Origin: Pseudomonas mendocina
Lineage (GTDB): Bacteria > Pseudomonadota > Gammaproteobacteria > Pseudomonadales > Pseudomonadaceae
Direction of reading: 5' to 3'
Length of the DNA: 64,000 nucleotides
Assembly (NCBI GenBank): GCA_037482215.1
Contig: CP148074.1
Span: 1,302,001 to 1,366,000, forward strand
Part shown: in pieces, positions 16,345 through 26,225 of the stretch
Layout: the number at the start of each line of letters is the position of its first letter
Numbering within the stretch: position 1 is the first letter of the stretch
The notes under the pieces: model-generated
Databases searched by the model: none
Told to the model about the DNA's origin: nothing
Seen by the model: only the letters and a program-made list of their open reading frames with translations
Translations under genes and position numbers: made by a program

Positions 16345-18282
16345 TTAGCGGTTCAGGCGTTGTTCTATCAGGCTGTCGACGACACTTGGGTCAGCCAGGG
16401 TCGAGGTATCACCCATGTTTTCCAACTCGTTACAGGCGATCTTACGCAGGATGCGGCGCATGATCTTGCCCGAACGAGTCTTCGGTAGACCGGGGGCACA
16501 TTGGATCAGTTCAGGCTTGGCGAAACTGCCGATTTCTTTACCCACCAACGTGAGTAGCTCTTTCTTCAGTTCATCGGTCAGCTCTACACCTTTCATCGGG
16601 GTGATAAACGCGTAGATACCTTGGCCTTTAAGGTCATGGGGATAGCCGACCACTGCCGCTTCTGCAACAGCATCGTGCAGGACCAGTGCACTCTCGACCT
16701 CGGCGGTACCAATGCGGTGGCCGGAGACGTTGATCACATCATCCACCCGACCGGTGATCCAGTAATAACCATCCTCATCACGACGAGCACCATCACCGCT
16801 GAAGTAGTAGCCAGGGTAAGGCTTCAGGTAGGTGTCGATCATGCGCTGGTGGTCACCGAACACGCTGCGAATCTGACTTGGCCAGCTGCTCTTGATCGCC
16901 AGTACACCCGCACCTGGCCCTTCTATTTCCTTGCCTTGTTCGTCAAGCAGTACAGGGTGCACGCCGAAGAATGGTCGGGTTGCTGAGCCGGGTTTGAGGT
17001 CGGTTGCGCCGGGCAGTGGGGTGATCAGAATGGCGCCGGTTTCAGTTTGCCACCAGGTGTCCACAATCGGGCAGCGGCATTCGCCGACCACGTGGTAATA
17101 CCATTCCCAGGCTTCTGGGTTGATCGGTTCACCGACGCTGCCGAGCAAACGCAGGCTCTTGCGTGAGCTGCTCTCGACAGGTGCGGTGCCTTCGCGCATC
17201 AGGGCGCGCAGGGCTGTTGGGGCGGTGTAGAAAATATTAACGTGGTGCTTGTCGATCACTTCCCAGAAGCGCGAAGCGCTTGGGTAGTTCGGCACACCTT
17301 CAAAAATCAGGCTGGTAGCACCGTTGGCCAGTGGTCCGTAGACGATGTAGCTGTGGCCGGTGACCCAGCCGACGTCAGCCGTACACCAGTACACGTCACC
17401 TTCGTGATAGTCGAACACGTACTTGTGTGTCATGGCAGCCATCAGCAGGTAGCCACCGGTGGTGTGCAGCACACCCTTGGGCTTGCCGGTGGAGCCGGAG
17501 GTATAGAGGATGAAGAGCGGGTCTTCGCTGTCCATCGGCTCTGGCGGGCAGTCATCAGACGCAGTGCTCAGCGCTTGGTGGTACCAGATGTCACGGCCTT
17601 CGACCCAGTCGACCTGGCCCTTGGTGCGCTCGACCACAACAACGGTGGAGACGTCCGGGCAGCTCAGCAGGGCCTTGTCGATATTGGCCTTGAGCGGGAT
17701 ATGTTTACCGCCGCGTACGCCTTCATCGGCGGTGATCACTGTGCGGCAGTCAGCGTCCAGAATGCGGTCACGCAAGGCGTCTGGAGAGAACCCACCAAAC
17801 ACGACCGAGTGCACTGCACCGATGCGGGCACAGGCGAGCATGGCGTAGGTGGCTTCCGGGATCATGGGCATGTAAATGCACACGCGATCACCTTTTTTTA
17901 CGCCACGGCTTTTCAGCACATTGGCCAGGCGGCTGACGTTGTGGTGCAGTTTTTTGTAGGTGATATGCGCTGATTCGCTGGGGTTGTCGCCTTCCCAGAT
18001 AAAGGCGATTTGATCGCCGCGCTTTTCAAGGTGGCGGTCGATGCAGTTGTAGCTGACGTTGAGTTGGCCGCCTTTGAACCAGGCACCGTTACCTTGCAGC
18101 AGGTCGCCGCTGCGCACGCTGTCCCACGGTTTGTACCAGTTGAGAAAGCTTGAGGCTTGTTCGGCCCAGAATGAGTCGGGTTGCTCGATGGATTGTTGGT
18201 ATAGGCGCAGGTAGTCATCGTTGTTCAGATGGGCACGCTGGCGCACGGCAGCAGTCACAGGGTGACGGGTTATCTCGAACAT
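16345..18282 (-). CDS. acs: Acetyl-CoA synthetase
   Basis: This 645-residue acetate:CoA ligase (AMP-forming) makes acetyl-CoA from acetate via acetyl-AMP. The ATP-binding P-loop is [11 protein letters not shown], the A5 motif is DTWWQTETG, the hinge is the [20 protein letters not shown] region, and the C-terminal PKTRSGKI carries the acetylatable catalytic lysine. ATG 18282 matches the family start ([13 protein letters not shown]) and has AAGGA 7 bp upstream. The ribosome-binding region overlaps an AACAATAA CA motif (18293-18300), the binding sequence of Hfq/Crc, so catabolite repression is expected. The mRNA leader also holds a hairpin at 18325-18346. Confidence 0.97.
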   Translation of the reverse strand: MFEITRHPVTAAVRQRAHLNNDDYLRLYQQSIEQPDSFWAEQASSFLNWYKPWDSVRSGDLLQGNGAWFKGGQLNVSYNCIDRHLEKRGDQIAFIWEGDNPSESAHITYKKLHHNVSRLANVLKSRGVKKGDRVCIYMPMIPEATYAMLACARIGAVHSVVFGGFSPDALRDRILDADCRTVITADEGVRGGKHIPLKANIDKALLSCPDVSTVVVVERTKGQVDWVEGRDIWYHQALSTASDDCPPEPMDSEDPLFILYTSGSTGKPKGVLHTTGGYLLMAAMTHKYVFDYHEGDVYWCTADVGWVTGHSYIVYGPLANGATSLIFEGVPNYPSASRFWEVIDKHHVNIFYTAPTALRALMREGTAPVESSSRKSLRLLGSVGEPINPEAWEWYYHVVGECRCPIVDTWWQTETGAILITPLPGATDLKPGSATRPFFGVHPVLLDEQGKEIEGPGAGVLAIKSSWPSQIRSVFGDHQRMIDTYLKPYPGYYFSGDGARRDEDGYYWITGRVDDVINVSGHRIGTAEVESALVLHDAVAEAAVVGYPHDLKGQGIYAFITPMKGVELTDELKKELLTLVGKEIGSFAKPELIQCAPGLPKTRSGKIMRRILRKIACNELENMGDTSTLADPSVVDSLIEQRLNR

Positions 18283-18288
18283 GGCGGT

Positions 18289-18300
18289 GTCCTTATTGTT
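18289..18300 (-). promoter_or_regulatory. CA motif over acs ribosome-binding site
   Basis: In the acs mRNA the sequence ACAACAATAAGGAC precedes the start codon by 7 nt. AACAATAA fits the AANAANAA Hfq/Crc target consensus and overlaps the AAGGA Shine-Dalgarno. Binding would block initiation; the titrating RNA CrcZ is encoded at 24105-24472. Confidence 0.6.
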
Positions 18301-18324
18301 GTGTTCCGCGATGTTCGTTAGGGT

Positions 18325-18346
18325 GAACCAAGCGAATGCTTGGTTC
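18325..18346. other. Perfect 9-bp hairpin between pgi and acs
   Basis: GAACCAAGC-gaat-GCTTGGTTC is a perfect inverted repeat with a 4-nt loop. There is no T-tract on either strand. It may stabilise the pgi mRNA 3' end or act as a weak attenuator before acs. Confidence 0.45.
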
Positions 18347-18384
18347 AAGCCCTGAGTGATAGCTGCTTGAGAGCTACCTCGTCG

Positions 18385-20049
18385 TTAACCGCGATGGCGA
18401 TCACGGAAGTGGTCAATCAGCCCTTGTGTGGAGGCATCGCTGGCCGGTTGATCGAGCTGGCCGGTGAGACGCTGATAGACCCCTTTGCCCAGCTCTTTAC
18501 CCAATTCCACGCCCCATTGGTCAAAAGCATTGATGCCCCAAATAGCGCTCTGCACAAACACTTTGTGCTCGTACAGCGCCACCAGGGCACCGAGGTTGGA
18601 CGGGTCAATCCGGTTGAGAACCAACATATTGTTCGGACGGTTACCCGGAATCACCTTATGCGGTGCCAAACGTTGCACTTCGGCTTCGTCCATACCCTGG
18701 TCGCGTAATTCCTTTTCCGCCTCTTCACGGGTTTTACCGTGCATCAGCGCTTGGCTTTGCGACAGGCAGTTGGCGAATAGCCACTGGTGGTGGTCGGCCA
18801 GCGGGTTGAAACTGTTGACCGGTACCAGGAAATCAGCCGGTATCAGTTCTGTGCCCTGGTGCAGCAACTGGTGGTAGGCGTGCTGGCCGTTACAGCCCAC
18901 GCCACCCCAGATCACCGGGCCTGTACTGAAGTCGACAGGCGTACCGTCTTGTCGCACGGACTTACCGTTGGACTCCATATCCAGCTGTTGCAGATGTTTG
19001 GTGAAGTTACGCAAGTAGTGGTCGTAGGGCAGAATCGCCTGACTCTTAGCGCCCCAGAAGTTGCCGTACCAAATACCGAGCAAGGCCATCAGCACCGGCA
19101 TGTTTTGTTCCAGCGGCGCCTGAGTGAAGTGCTGGTCCATTGCGTAAGCGCCAGCGAGCAGCTCTTTAAAGTTGGCAATGCCGATCGCCAGAGCAATCGG
19201 CAGGCCGATGGCGGACCACAGCGAGTAGCGTCCGCCTACCCAATCCCACATCGGGAAGATGTTCTTGGCTTTGATGCCAAACTGAATGGCCGCCTCGGGG
19301 TTACTGGTAACCGCGATGAAGTGCTTATACAGCTCGTTTTCCGGGCCGCCCAAGGCCAGATACCAGTCCCGAGCTGCCAGTGCGTTTTTCAGCGTTTCCA
19401 GCGTGCCGAAGGACTTGGAGGACACGATAAATAGCGTGGTTTCCGGGTTAAGCACGGCAGTCAGTTCACGGAATTCGCTGCCGTCGATATTCGCCAGGTA
19501 ATGGCAGCGAACGCCTCGCTGGGTAAAGGGGCGCAGTGCCTCAGAGACCAACTCTGGTCCTAGGAAGGAGCCGCCGATGCCGATATTCACCACATCAGTA
19601 ATGGGTTTATCGGTGTAGCCGCGCCACAAGCCGCTATGAATCTGGGTAACCAGCTCGGTCATTTGGTTCAGCACACGGTGAACCTGAGGGATCAAATCGA
19701 CGCCATCCAGTTCCAGCTTGCGGCCAATTGGGCTGCGTAGGGCTGTATGCAGAGCTGCACGGTGCTCTGTGCTGTTGACCTGCTCGCCGTTAAACAGCCG
19801 CGCGATAGAGTCTTTAAGCCCGGCTTCTTCGGCCAGCTGGATCAGCAGTTGAACCGTGGTGTCATCAATCAGGTTCTTTGAATAGTCGAGCAGCAGGCCG
19901 CACTGATTCAGAGAAAAGCGTGAGAAACGTTGAGGGTCATTGGCGAATGCCTCACGCATGCTGAAAGCGTTCATCCGCGCACGGTGCTCCCCAAGTGCTT
20001 GCCATGCCGGTAAGCGGGTAACGTCATGCGGCTGTTGGTAATAAGCCAT
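18385..20049 (-). CDS. pgi: Glucose-6-phosphate isomerase
   Basis: This 554-residue cytosolic enzyme interconverts glucose-6-P and fructose-6-P. Both family signatures are present: [15 protein letters not shown] and [15 protein letters not shown]. The substrate-binding [11 protein letters not shown] and [10 protein letters not shown] segments are also present. ATG 20049 gives the usual Pseudomonas length; an in-frame start at 20100 has no family support. It lies downstream of panC, separated by a strong terminator (20085-20112), so it has its own promoter. Confidence 0.97.
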   Translation of the reverse strand: MAYYQQPHDVTRLPAWQALGEHRARMNAFSMREAFANDPQRFSRFSLNQCGLLLDYSKNLIDDTTVQLLIQLAEEAGLKDSIARLFNGEQVNSTEHRAALHTALRSPIGRKLELDGVDLIPQVHRVLNQMTELVTQIHSGLWRGYTDKPITDVVNIGIGGSFLGPELVSEALRPFTQRGVRCHYLANIDGSEFRELTAVLNPETTLFIVSSKSFGTLETLKNALAARDWYLALGGPENELYKHFIAVTSNPEAAIQFGIKAKNIFPMWDWVGGRYSLWSAIGLPIALAIGIANFKELLAGAYAMDQHFTQAPLEQNMPVLMALLGIWYGNFWGAKSQAILPYDHYLRNFTKHLQQLDMESNGKSVRQDGTPVDFSTGPVIWGGVGCNGQHAYHQLLHQGTELIPADFLVPVNSFNPLADHHQWLFANCLSQSQALMHGKTREEAEKELRDQGMDEAEVQRLAPHKVIPGNRPNNMLVLNRIDPSNLGALVALYEHKVFVQSAIWGINAFDQWGVELGKELGKGVYQRLTGQLDQPASDASTQGLIDHFRDRHRG

Positions 20050-20084
20050 GGGGCTAGTTCCTTGTCCTGGCGTGCAATGTCTGC

Positions 20085-20112
20085 AAAAAGGCCCGGACAT
20101 GTGGTCCGGGCC
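20085..20112 (-). terminator. Terminator of panBC
   Basis: On the minus strand GGCCCGGAC-cacat-GTCCGGGCC is followed by TTTTT. It starts 49 bp after the panC stop and lies just upstream of pgi. Confidence 0.85.
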
Positions 20113-20160
20113 TCCGAGTTTAACTGTAGCTGAGAGCCTGTAATAGCCTGTCAGTTTCGT

Positions 20161-21024
20161 CTATTGGACGGTGCGGCTGAGGTCGACAGTCAGGTTATCG
20201 ATCAGACGCGTCTTACCCAAATAGGTGGCCAGCAGAATGACCAGTTGCTGGTCATCTGCAGTGGCAGGCTTCAGTGTTGTTGCCTCACAGATTTGCAGGT
20301 AGTCCGGGCGGAAACCGGCTGCGCTGTGTTTGGCTTGGGTCTCTTGGATCAGTTTTGCGTAGTCACGCTCACCCGCTTGAATGGCCTCAGCCATTTCACA
20401 TAGTGTCCGGTATAACAGCGGTGCTTTCGCGCGCTCTTCCGGGCTGAGGTAGCCGTTGCGTGAAGACAGCGCCAAACCATCTTCGGCACGCACGGTTGGC
20501 TCCCCGAAAATCTGAATAGGCATGTTCATGTCACGAACTAGGGTGCGGATCACAGCCAGTTGCTGAAAATCCTTCTGCCCGAAGAAGGCCAGATCAGGTT
20601 GCACCATGTTGAACAGTTTGCTCACAACAGTCGCTACACCTTCGAAGTGACCAGGTCGGCTCTGGCCGCACAAGCCCTCCGAGACGCCGGGTACGCTGAC
20701 ACGGGTTTGGTTGCCCATGCCTTGTGGGTACATTTCATCCACATCTGGGGTGAACAGCAGGTGGCAGCCAGCGTTGACGAGTTTTTCCTGATCGGCGATC
20801 AGGGTACGCGGGTAGGCGTCCAGGTCTTCGCTGGGGCCGAATTGCAGGGGGTTCACGAAGATACTGGCGACAACGAAATCAGCCCGCTGCACAGCTTTTT
20901 CGACCAGCGCGATGTGACCTTCATGGAGGTTGCCCATGGTTGGTACTAAGGCGATTTGCTTGCCTTCGGCGCGTGCCTGAGCAACAGCGGCGCGTAATTC
21001 ACGCACGCTTTTTACTGTATTCAT
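20161..21024 (-). CDS. panC: Pantothenate synthetase
   Basis: This 287-residue ligase joins pantoate and beta-alanine with ATP to give pantothenate (coenzyme A pathway). The nucleotidyltransferase signatures are [10 protein letters not shown] (HxGH) and [11 protein letters not shown] (KMSKS-equivalent). GQKDFQQL is the pantoate-binding region. Its start overlaps the panB stop by 4 bp, giving coupled translation of two consecutive pathway steps. Confidence 0.97.
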   Translation of the reverse strand: MNTVKSVRELRAAVAQARAEGKQIALVPTMGNLHEGHIALVEKAVQRADFVVASIFVNPLQFGPSEDLDAYPRTLIADQEKLVNAGCHLLFTPDVDEMYPQGMGNQTRVSVPGVSEGLCGQSRPGHFEGVATVVSKLFNMVQPDLAFFGQKDFQQLAVIRTLVRDMNMPIQIFGEPTVRAEDGLALSSRNGYLSPEERAKAPLLYRTLCEMAEAIQAGERDYAKLIQETQAKHSAAGFRPDYLQICEATTLKPATADDQQLVILLATYLGKTRLIDNLTVDLSRTVQ

Positions 21025-21821
21025 GCAGAAAACCCGTGTTCGGCTGCAGGGAAACTTTGATCTTTGACGGCTTTTACGTAAGCACTAATCGCAGCGCCTA
21101 TGGTGCCTTGGCCGTGCATGAAGTCCTTGACGAACTTAGGCGTGCGGCCACTTAGGGACAGACCCAGCATGTCGTGCAGTACCAAAACCTGGCCATCGGT
21201 TCCAGCGCCTGCACCGATGCCGATAACTGGAATTTTAACGGCCTGGCTGATCTCAGCGGCTAACTCAGTTGGCACACATTCCAACAGCAGCATCGCGGCC
21301 CCAGCTTGCTCCAAGGCCATGGCATCAGCGCGCATTTGGCGTGCTTGAGCCTCCTGGCGGCCTTGCACCTTGTAACCACCCAGGATGTTGACCGCTTGAG
21401 GGGTAAGACCCAAGTGAGCGCAAACAGGAATACCGCGCTCAGCCAGCAGGCGAATGGGCTCGGCAAGCCAGGCAGCACCTTCCAGTTTGACCATGTGTGC
21501 GCCAGCGCGCATCAATGCGGCGCTGTTCTCGAGTGCCTGTTCGGTGGTTGCATAAGCCATAAAGGGCAGGTCGGTGAGGATCAGGGCTCCCTTGTTACCG
21601 CGCTTTACGCTGGCCGTGTGGTAGGCCATGTCATCTACGGTGACTGGCAATGTGCTGTCATGGCCTTGCAAGACCATGCCGAGGGAGTCACCCACCAACA
21701 GTACGTCTACTCCGGCTTCGCAGGCGGCGTGAGCAAACGTGGCGTCATAGCAGGTCAACATGGCGATTTTTTCGCCGCTCTGCTTGAGGCTTTGCAGGGT
21801 GGTCAGGGTTACATCAGGCAT
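21021..21821 (-). CDS. panB: 3-methyl-2-oxobutanoate hydroxymethyltransferase
   Basis: This 266-residue enzyme forms ketopantoate from 2-oxoisovalerate and methylenetetrahydrofolate, the first step to pantothenate. The family motifs are [34 protein letters not shown] (metal-binding Asp), [10 protein letters not shown] (Lys-Glu), and ECVP with IGIGAG. The gap upstream to folK (21822-22072) contains no gene and should hold the panBC promoter. Confidence 0.97.
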   Translation of the reverse strand: MPDVTLTTLQSLKQSGEKIAMLTCYDATFAHAACEAGVDVLLVGDSLGMVLQGHDSTLPVTVDDMAYHTASVKRGNKGALILTDLPFMAYATTEQALENSAALMRAGAHMVKLEGAAWLAEPIRLLAERGIPVCAHLGLTPQAVNILGGYKVQGRQEAQARQMRADAMALEQAGAAMLLLECVPTELAAEISQAVKIPVIGIGAGAGTDGQVLVLHDMLGLSLSGRTPKFVKDFMHGQGTIGAAISAYVKAVKDQSFPAAEHGFSA

Positions 21822-22072
21822 GAAAACTGTCCTCGTTCAGGCATTCAGTCAGCAGTCGCTATGCTTCAAATTGGCCTGCATGGGCCTCTTTTTGTGCCAG
21901 TTAAGTGCAACGGGACGCCTATAGTCCTGATGGGGGCACAGTAAGTCAATTGCGAGTGTTACCGGCTTGTTACTGCGTTACCCGCTACACACTGGGTACT
22001 GCTGTTGCTGATTACTGACATAGTAAGCGTTACGTCCGCGTGTGGCGGTCACGTTGTTAAAAGGTACTGAAA

Positions 22073-22573
22073 CTAGCTTTGTGGGCCTGAGTTCAGTCGT
22101 TCCAGCCCCTCAAAAGGGCAGGCTGCAAGGAGTTCTGCCAGGGCGCGCCCGTCTGGCAGATGTAACTGTGGGGCCAACTCCGCCAGTGGATACAAGACAA
22201 ATGCACGGGCATGCATATGGTAGTGCGGTACCACCAAGCGCGCCTCGTTCAGTTGGCGCTGGCCAAATAGCAAAATATCCAAATCCAGTGTACGGGGCCC
22301 CCAGCGTTCGGCTTTGCGCACGCGGCCCTGATTTTGCTCAATACCTTGCAGGGCATCGAGCAATTGCAGCGGGCTCAGTTCAGTGTCGAGGGCCGCAACG
22401 GCGTTAACGTAGCGCGGCTGGTCTGCCGGGCCGAGCGGATCACTTATATAAAAGGAGGATTGCCCGCTCAGGGTGGTTTGCGGCAGCTCGGCCAGAGCAG
22501 CCAGCGCACTGCGCAGCTGCTCTAACGGGGTTTCCAGGTTGCTGCCCAGACCGATATAAACGCGTTCCATCAT
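22073..22573 (-). CDS. folK: 6-hydroxymethyl-7,8-dihydropterin pyrophosphokinase
   Basis: This 166-residue HPPK transfers pyrophosphate from ATP to hydroxymethyldihydropterin in folate synthesis. It has YIGLGSNLETP, the substrate loops, and the signature RWGPRTLDLDILLFG with the two Mg-binding Asp. It overlaps pcnB by 4 bp, the usual pcnB-folK arrangement in Pseudomonas. Confidence 0.96.
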   Translation of the reverse strand: MMERVYIGLGSNLETPLEQLRSALAALAELPQTTLSGQSSFYISDPLGPADQPRYVNAVAALDTELSPLQLLDALQGIEQNQGRVRKAERWGPRTLDLDILLFGQRQLNEARLVVPHYHMHARAFVLYPLAELAPQLHLPDGRALAELLAACPFEGLERLNSGPQS

Positions 22574-23967
22574 TCGCCGCTGCTGGTGCTGTTATCGCTG
22601 GCTGGATTGCGCTTGCGCTTGTTGTTACTGCGCTTGCGTTTGCGTGGGCCGCTGGCGGATTCGTCTTTGCTGCTCAGGTCGCGAATCATGTTGCGGCGTT
22701 CGCTATCACTGACATCTTGATAGCGGGTCCACCAGTCACCTAAGCCGCCAGTTTGTTCCCCGGCGCTCTCGCGCAGCAGCAGGAAGTCATAGCCAGCGCG
22801 GAAACGTGGGTTTTCCAAAAGCAGGTCGGCGCGCTTGCCGGAGCGACGTGGCAGGCGCTCTTGCATATCCCAGATTTCACGGATCGGGATTGTGAAGCGC
22901 TTGGGTACCGCGAGGCGCTTGCACTGTTCGTTGATCAGTTCGTGTGCGGCCTCCTGCATGGCCGGAATTGGCGGCATGCCACGTTCTTGTAGTTTCAGGA
23001 CGCGGGCGGGCAGGGCGGGCCACAACAGGGCGGCCAACAGGAATGCAGGGGTAACGGTTTTACCTTGCTGAATACGCAGGTCTGTGTTGTCCAGTGCATT
23101 GCGGATCAGCTGATCTGTGTATTCCGGGTTGTGTCGCAAGGCTTCGGCACTGGCTGGGAACAGTTGGGCGAACAGGCCGTAGTCCACCAGCAGGTCATAG
23201 GTGTAAACGGCATAACCGGCCAGGAACAGTTTGAGTACTTCATCAAACAGGCGCGCCGCAGGGATTTCGCCCAGCATTGGCGCAAGCTTGTAGATGGGAG
23301 CAGCTGTGTGCTTTTCGATGTCGAAATCGAGCTTGGCAGCAAAACGCACCGCTCGCAGCATGCGCACCGGGTCTTCTTGGTAACGCTGGGTTGGGTCACC
23401 AATCAGGCGGATCAAATGGTTACGAATGTCGTGCACGCCATTGGCGTAATCCAAAATGCGCTCGGTGCTCGGGTCGTAATACAGGGCGTTGATGGTGAAG
23501 TCGCGACGCTGTGCGTCGTCTTCCAGTGTGCCGTATACGTTGTCACGCAGGATGCGGCCGCTCTCGTTGCGTTGGGCAAGGTTACTGTTTTCTTCTTCCG
23601 CATCATGGTTTGCACGGAAGGTTGCTACTTCAATAATTTCACGGCCGAAGTGCACATGAACCAGCCGGAAGCGGCGGCCAATGATGCGGGCGTTACGGAA
23701 CTCCGCACGCACTTGCTCCGGGGTAGCACTGGTGGCGACATCGAAATCTTTAGGCTCAATATCCAGCAACAAGTCGCGCACGCAGCCGCCGACCAAATAG
23801 GCCTGATAGCCCGCATTTTGCAGACGTTCCACGACGCTGATGGCGTAACGGCTGATTTCACCACGTTCGATCGGGTGCTGGCTGCGGTTCAGCACTTCGG
23901 GCGAACTGTGAGTGGCTTTGCCACGGCGCAATGGCGTACGAAAAGATTTGAACAGCTTTTTCAGCAT
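22570..23967 (-). CDS. pcnB: Poly(A) polymerase I
   Basis: This 465-residue enzyme adds poly(A) tails that promote RNA decay. The nucleotidyltransferase core reads YLVGGCVRDLLLDIEPKDFDVAT with the catalytic DxD. The central KRRDFTINALYYD and RMLRAVRFAAKL motifs are present. The basic C-terminus (RKRKRSNNKRKRN) is typical of PAP I rather than CCA-adding enzyme. I used ATG 23967 (MLKKLF); a GTG three codons upstream is possible. crcZ lies directly upstream on the same strand. Confidence 0.95.
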   Translation of the reverse strand: MLKKLFKSFRTPLRRGKATHSSPEVLNRSQHPIERGEISRYAISVVERLQNAGYQAYLVGGCVRDLLLDIEPKDFDVATSATPEQVRAEFRNARIIGRRFRLVHVHFGREIIEVATFRANHDAEEENSNLAQRNESGRILRDNVYGTLEDDAQRRDFTINALYYDPSTERILDYANGVHDIRNHLIRLIGDPTQRYQEDPVRMLRAVRFAAKLDFDIEKHTAAPIYKLAPMLGEIPAARLFDEVLKLFLAGYAVYTYDLLVDYGLFAQLFPASAEALRHNPEYTDQLIRNALDNTDLRIQQGKTVTPAFLLAALLWPALPARVLKLQERGMPPIPAMQEAAHELINEQCKRLAVPKRFTIPIREIWDMQERLPRRSGKRADLLLENPRFRAGYDFLLLRESAGEQTGGLGDWWTRYQDVSDSERRNMIRDLSSKDESASGPRKRKRSNNKRKRNPASDNSTSSGE

Positions 23968-24104
23968 GGGAGGCACTGTTTGACGGATTGACTGGCCAGA
24001 GTATAAGCCGGCCGCAGGATTGGCGCGGATTCTAGCACTGAGTCGGGGATTGATACAGAAATTGGCTGGAGAGAGGAGCGAGAGGGGAAGGCTAGGAAGC
24101 TACT

Positions 24105-24472
24105 GGGGGAGCCGAAGCTCCCCCCCAAATTGGTGCGTGCTCTTTTTTTATTATTATTTCGGGCTTGTTGTTTTTGTTCAGTTACCCGTTCCATCCGGTC
24201 AAGGATGTTTATGAAAATTCCCAAGTTGGGAATCAGGAGCAAACGGATTGCTTTGGATGCTGACATTGCTTTGATCACAGAGTGATCCAACCGGTTCGGG
24301 CGCTGCATTGGTGCAGTTTTATTGTTCTCTGCCCGGTTCTGGGGCGAACCCCAAAGGCATATCCTTTCCAAAAGAATCAGTTAGCTGCGCCTCCACGTTG
24401 TTGTTTTTGTTGTCTTGGAGTCGATGTCTCTTATTTTTATTATTTTTTTGCTGCTTATTATTGTTGTTGTGC
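24105..24472 (-). ncRNA. crcZ: CrcZ, Hfq/Crc-sequestering small RNA
   Basis: This small RNA lies between cbrB and pcnB, the conserved crcZ position. The predicted RNA starts GCACAACAACAATAATAAG at 24472, 11 nt below a sigma-54 promoter, and has about six CA motifs: 24454-24470, 24430-24449, 24396-24413, 24317-24330, 24164-24179 and 24141-24160. It ends at a hairpin GGGGGAGC-UUCG-GCUCCCCC (24105-24124) that lacks a U-tract, so the true 3' end may lie further on. CrcZ binds Hfq and relieves catabolite repression when CbrAB is active. No convincing protein is encoded in 23968-24724. Confidence 0.9.
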
Positions 24473-24482
24473 CAGATATAAA

Positions 24483-24498
24483 GCATGTGTCGTGCCAA
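24483..24498 (-). promoter_or_regulatory. Sigma-54 promoter of crcZ
   Basis: On the minus strand TTGGCACGACACATGC has GG and GC exactly 10 nt apart, matching the -24/-12 consensus TGGCACG-N4-TTGC with one change. The predicted start is at about 24471-24472. Confidence 0.85.
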
Positions 24499-24556
24499 CT
24501 TTTCAAAATCCTTATAAATCAAGGCTTTGAGAGTTTTGCTTGCGAGCGTTAGGCAT

Positions 24557-24591
24557 AAAAAAACCGGGCTCTCGTTACCATTAGACCCGGT
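24557..24591 (-). terminator. Terminator of cbrB
   Basis: On the minus strand ACCGGG and CCCGGT arms enclose a 17-nt loop, followed by seven T. It lies between the CbrB operator and the crcZ promoter. Confidence 0.85.
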
Positions 24592-24594
24592 TTT

Positions 24595-24620
24595 TGTTAC
24601 GAACCATGTAGCAGGTAACA
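24595..24620. promoter_or_regulatory. CbrB activator-binding site
   Basis: TGTTAC (24595-24600), 14 bases, GTAACA (24615-24620) exactly fit the published CbrB palindrome TGTTAC-N14-GTAACA. It is about 100 bp upstream of the crcZ sigma-54 promoter. Further single TGTTAC half-sites are at 24668 and 24716. Confidence 0.85.
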
Positions 24621-24724
24621 GATTGGGGAACCTCCCCACACCGAGGTTGTCACCTCCGTGCTACCGCTGTTACGCCCACTTATCAGAGCGCTACCCTTGG
24701 TTCTGTGTATAGCTGTGTTACTTC

Positions 24725-26152
24725 TTAATCAGCGGCAATGGTTGGCTTACGGCGTGGAATACCCAAGCGCTGGCGTCGTTCCCACAGGCATTTGCGGCTG
24801 ATACCCAGCTTGCGTGCCAGTTCTGTCTCAGTCATGTGGTCTTGGTGCTCCAAGACGAAGTGCTGGAAGTAATCCTCCAGTGACAGATCTTCGGTCGGCT
24901 CGTTGGCGTCGTGCCCAATACCCGTGCTCTGAGACTGAGGCAGGTTGAACTCGTATTCGAGGTCATCCAGCTCAATATCAATGCCTAACAGCTCGGCTGA
25001 AATGACGTTGCCTTCACAGAGAATGACTGAGCGTTCGATGGCGTTTTCTAATTCGCGCACGTTACCTGGCCACGGGTACTGACGAATGGCTTGCTCGGCA
25101 CTTGCCGCAAAGCTCATTTCGCCCCGGCCTTGGCGGGCGCTCTGGCGCTGCAAGAATACGCGGGCAATTTCCAGCACGTCATCGTCGCGCTCGCGCAGTG
25201 CTGGCAGCTTCAGGGCGATTACGTGCAGGCGATAATAAAGGTCTTCACGGAATTGTCCGGTTTTAGAAAGTGTTTTCAGGTCGCGGTGGGTGGCAGCGAT
25301 CAGGCGTACATCGACTTTTTGTGACTGTACGGAGCCGACCCGGCGAATCTCGCCTTCTTGCAGTACGCGCAACAGTCGGGCCTGGGCCTCCAGCGGCAGC
25401 TCGCCGATTTCATCGAGGAACAGGGTGCCGCCGTCTGCCGCTTCTACCAAGCCTGTGCGGCTGGCGCTGGCACCGGTAAAGGCGCCTTTCTCATGGCCGA
25501 ACAGTTCAGACTCGATCAATGTTTCCGGGATGGCAGCACAGTTAACCGAGATCAACGGCGCCTTGGCCCGGCGAGACAGGTTGTGCAAAGCACGGGCGAC
25601 CAATTCTTTACCCGTACCCGACTCGCCTTGAATCAGTACGTTGGAATCAGTTGGAGCTACCTTACGGATTTTTCCGTAAAGGTCCTGCATGGCGGGGCAG
25701 GAACCGATGATGCCGATTTCACCTTGGGCATTTTCCGCAGGTTTGTCTGCTGATACCCGAGCGCTTGGGGGAGTAGGCGCCACCGAGTCGCTTTGAGCCT
25801 GCTGGTGATCGCGAAGGATTCGCGCCACGGCTTGCAGCATTTCGTCGTGATCGAACGGTTTGGCAATGTAGTCCACTGCCCCCATCTTCATGGAGTCGAC
25901 CGCAGAGCGCAGGCTGGCGTAACTGGTCATGATCAGTACGGGAGTGCCTTGTGCCAGTTTAATCATCTCGGTGCCTGGGGCTCCGGGCAGGCGCAAGTCG
26001 CTGACGATAAGGTCAAAACTGGGAATACTGAAGCGCTCCTGAGCCTCCTGTACGGAGCCAGCTTCGCTGACTTCGTACTGGTTGCGCTCAAGCAGACGGC
26101 GCAAAGCAGAGCGGATGATGGTTTCGTCTTCGACGATCAGAATATGCGGCAT
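24725..26152 (-). CDS. cbrB: Sigma-54-dependent response regulator CbrB
   Basis: This 475-residue NtrC-type activator has a receiver domain at about 1-115 (phospho-acceptor D in [12 protein letters not shown] in AKPFD). The AAA+ domain covers about 145-380, with Walker A GESGTGKE, the GAFTGA sigma-54 loop and Walker [13 protein letters not shown]. The Fis-type HTH is at the end ([25 protein letters not shown]). It activates crcZ and genes of amino-acid use under carbon limitation. The start is ATG 26152, [10 protein letters not shown]. It lies 73 bp behind its kinase gene. Confidence 0.96.
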   Translation of the reverse strand: MPHILIVEDETIIRSALRRLLERNQYEVSEAGSVQEAQERFSIPSFDLIVSDLRLPGAPGTEMIKLAQGTPVLIMTSYASLRSAVDSMKMGAVDYIAKPFDHDEMLQAVARILRDHQQAQSDSVAPTPPSARVSADKPAENAQGEIGIIGSCPAMQDLYGKIRKVAPTDSNVLIQGESGTGKELVARALHNLSRRAKAPLISVNCAAIPETLIESELFGHEKGAFTGASASRTGLVEAADGGTLFLDEIGELPLEAQARLLRVLQEGEIRRVGSVQSQKVDVRLIAATHRDLKTLSKTGQFREDLYYRLHVIALKLPALRERDDDVLEIARVFLQRQSARQGRGEMSFAASAEQAIRQYPWPGNVRELENAIERSVILCEGNVISAELLGIDIELDDLEYEFNLPQSQSTGIGHDANEPTEDLSLEDYFQHFVLEHQDHMTETELARKLGISRKCLWERRQRLGIPRRKPTIAAD

Positions 26153-26225
26153 CAATACGGTCTCTCGACTTTCTAAGCCCGCCGCAGCGCAATAATCGCT
26201 TGCTGCAAGGCTCTTCAGTAACGGT

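Noticed and set aside
23065..23991. Long frame opposite pcnB (308 codons), and similar ones opposite the DUF748 gene (10726-11535) and secD (46428-47354)
   Set aside because: These are antisense mirrors of well-supported genes in GC-rich DNA, with no start signals and no recognisable domains.
23961..24639. Two minus-strand open frames rich in Asn, Lys and Gln (about 136 and 106 codons)
   Set aside because: They are translations of CrcZ and its CA motifs (AAC/AAT/AAA runs). They have no ribosome-binding sites, and the region fits crcZ fully.
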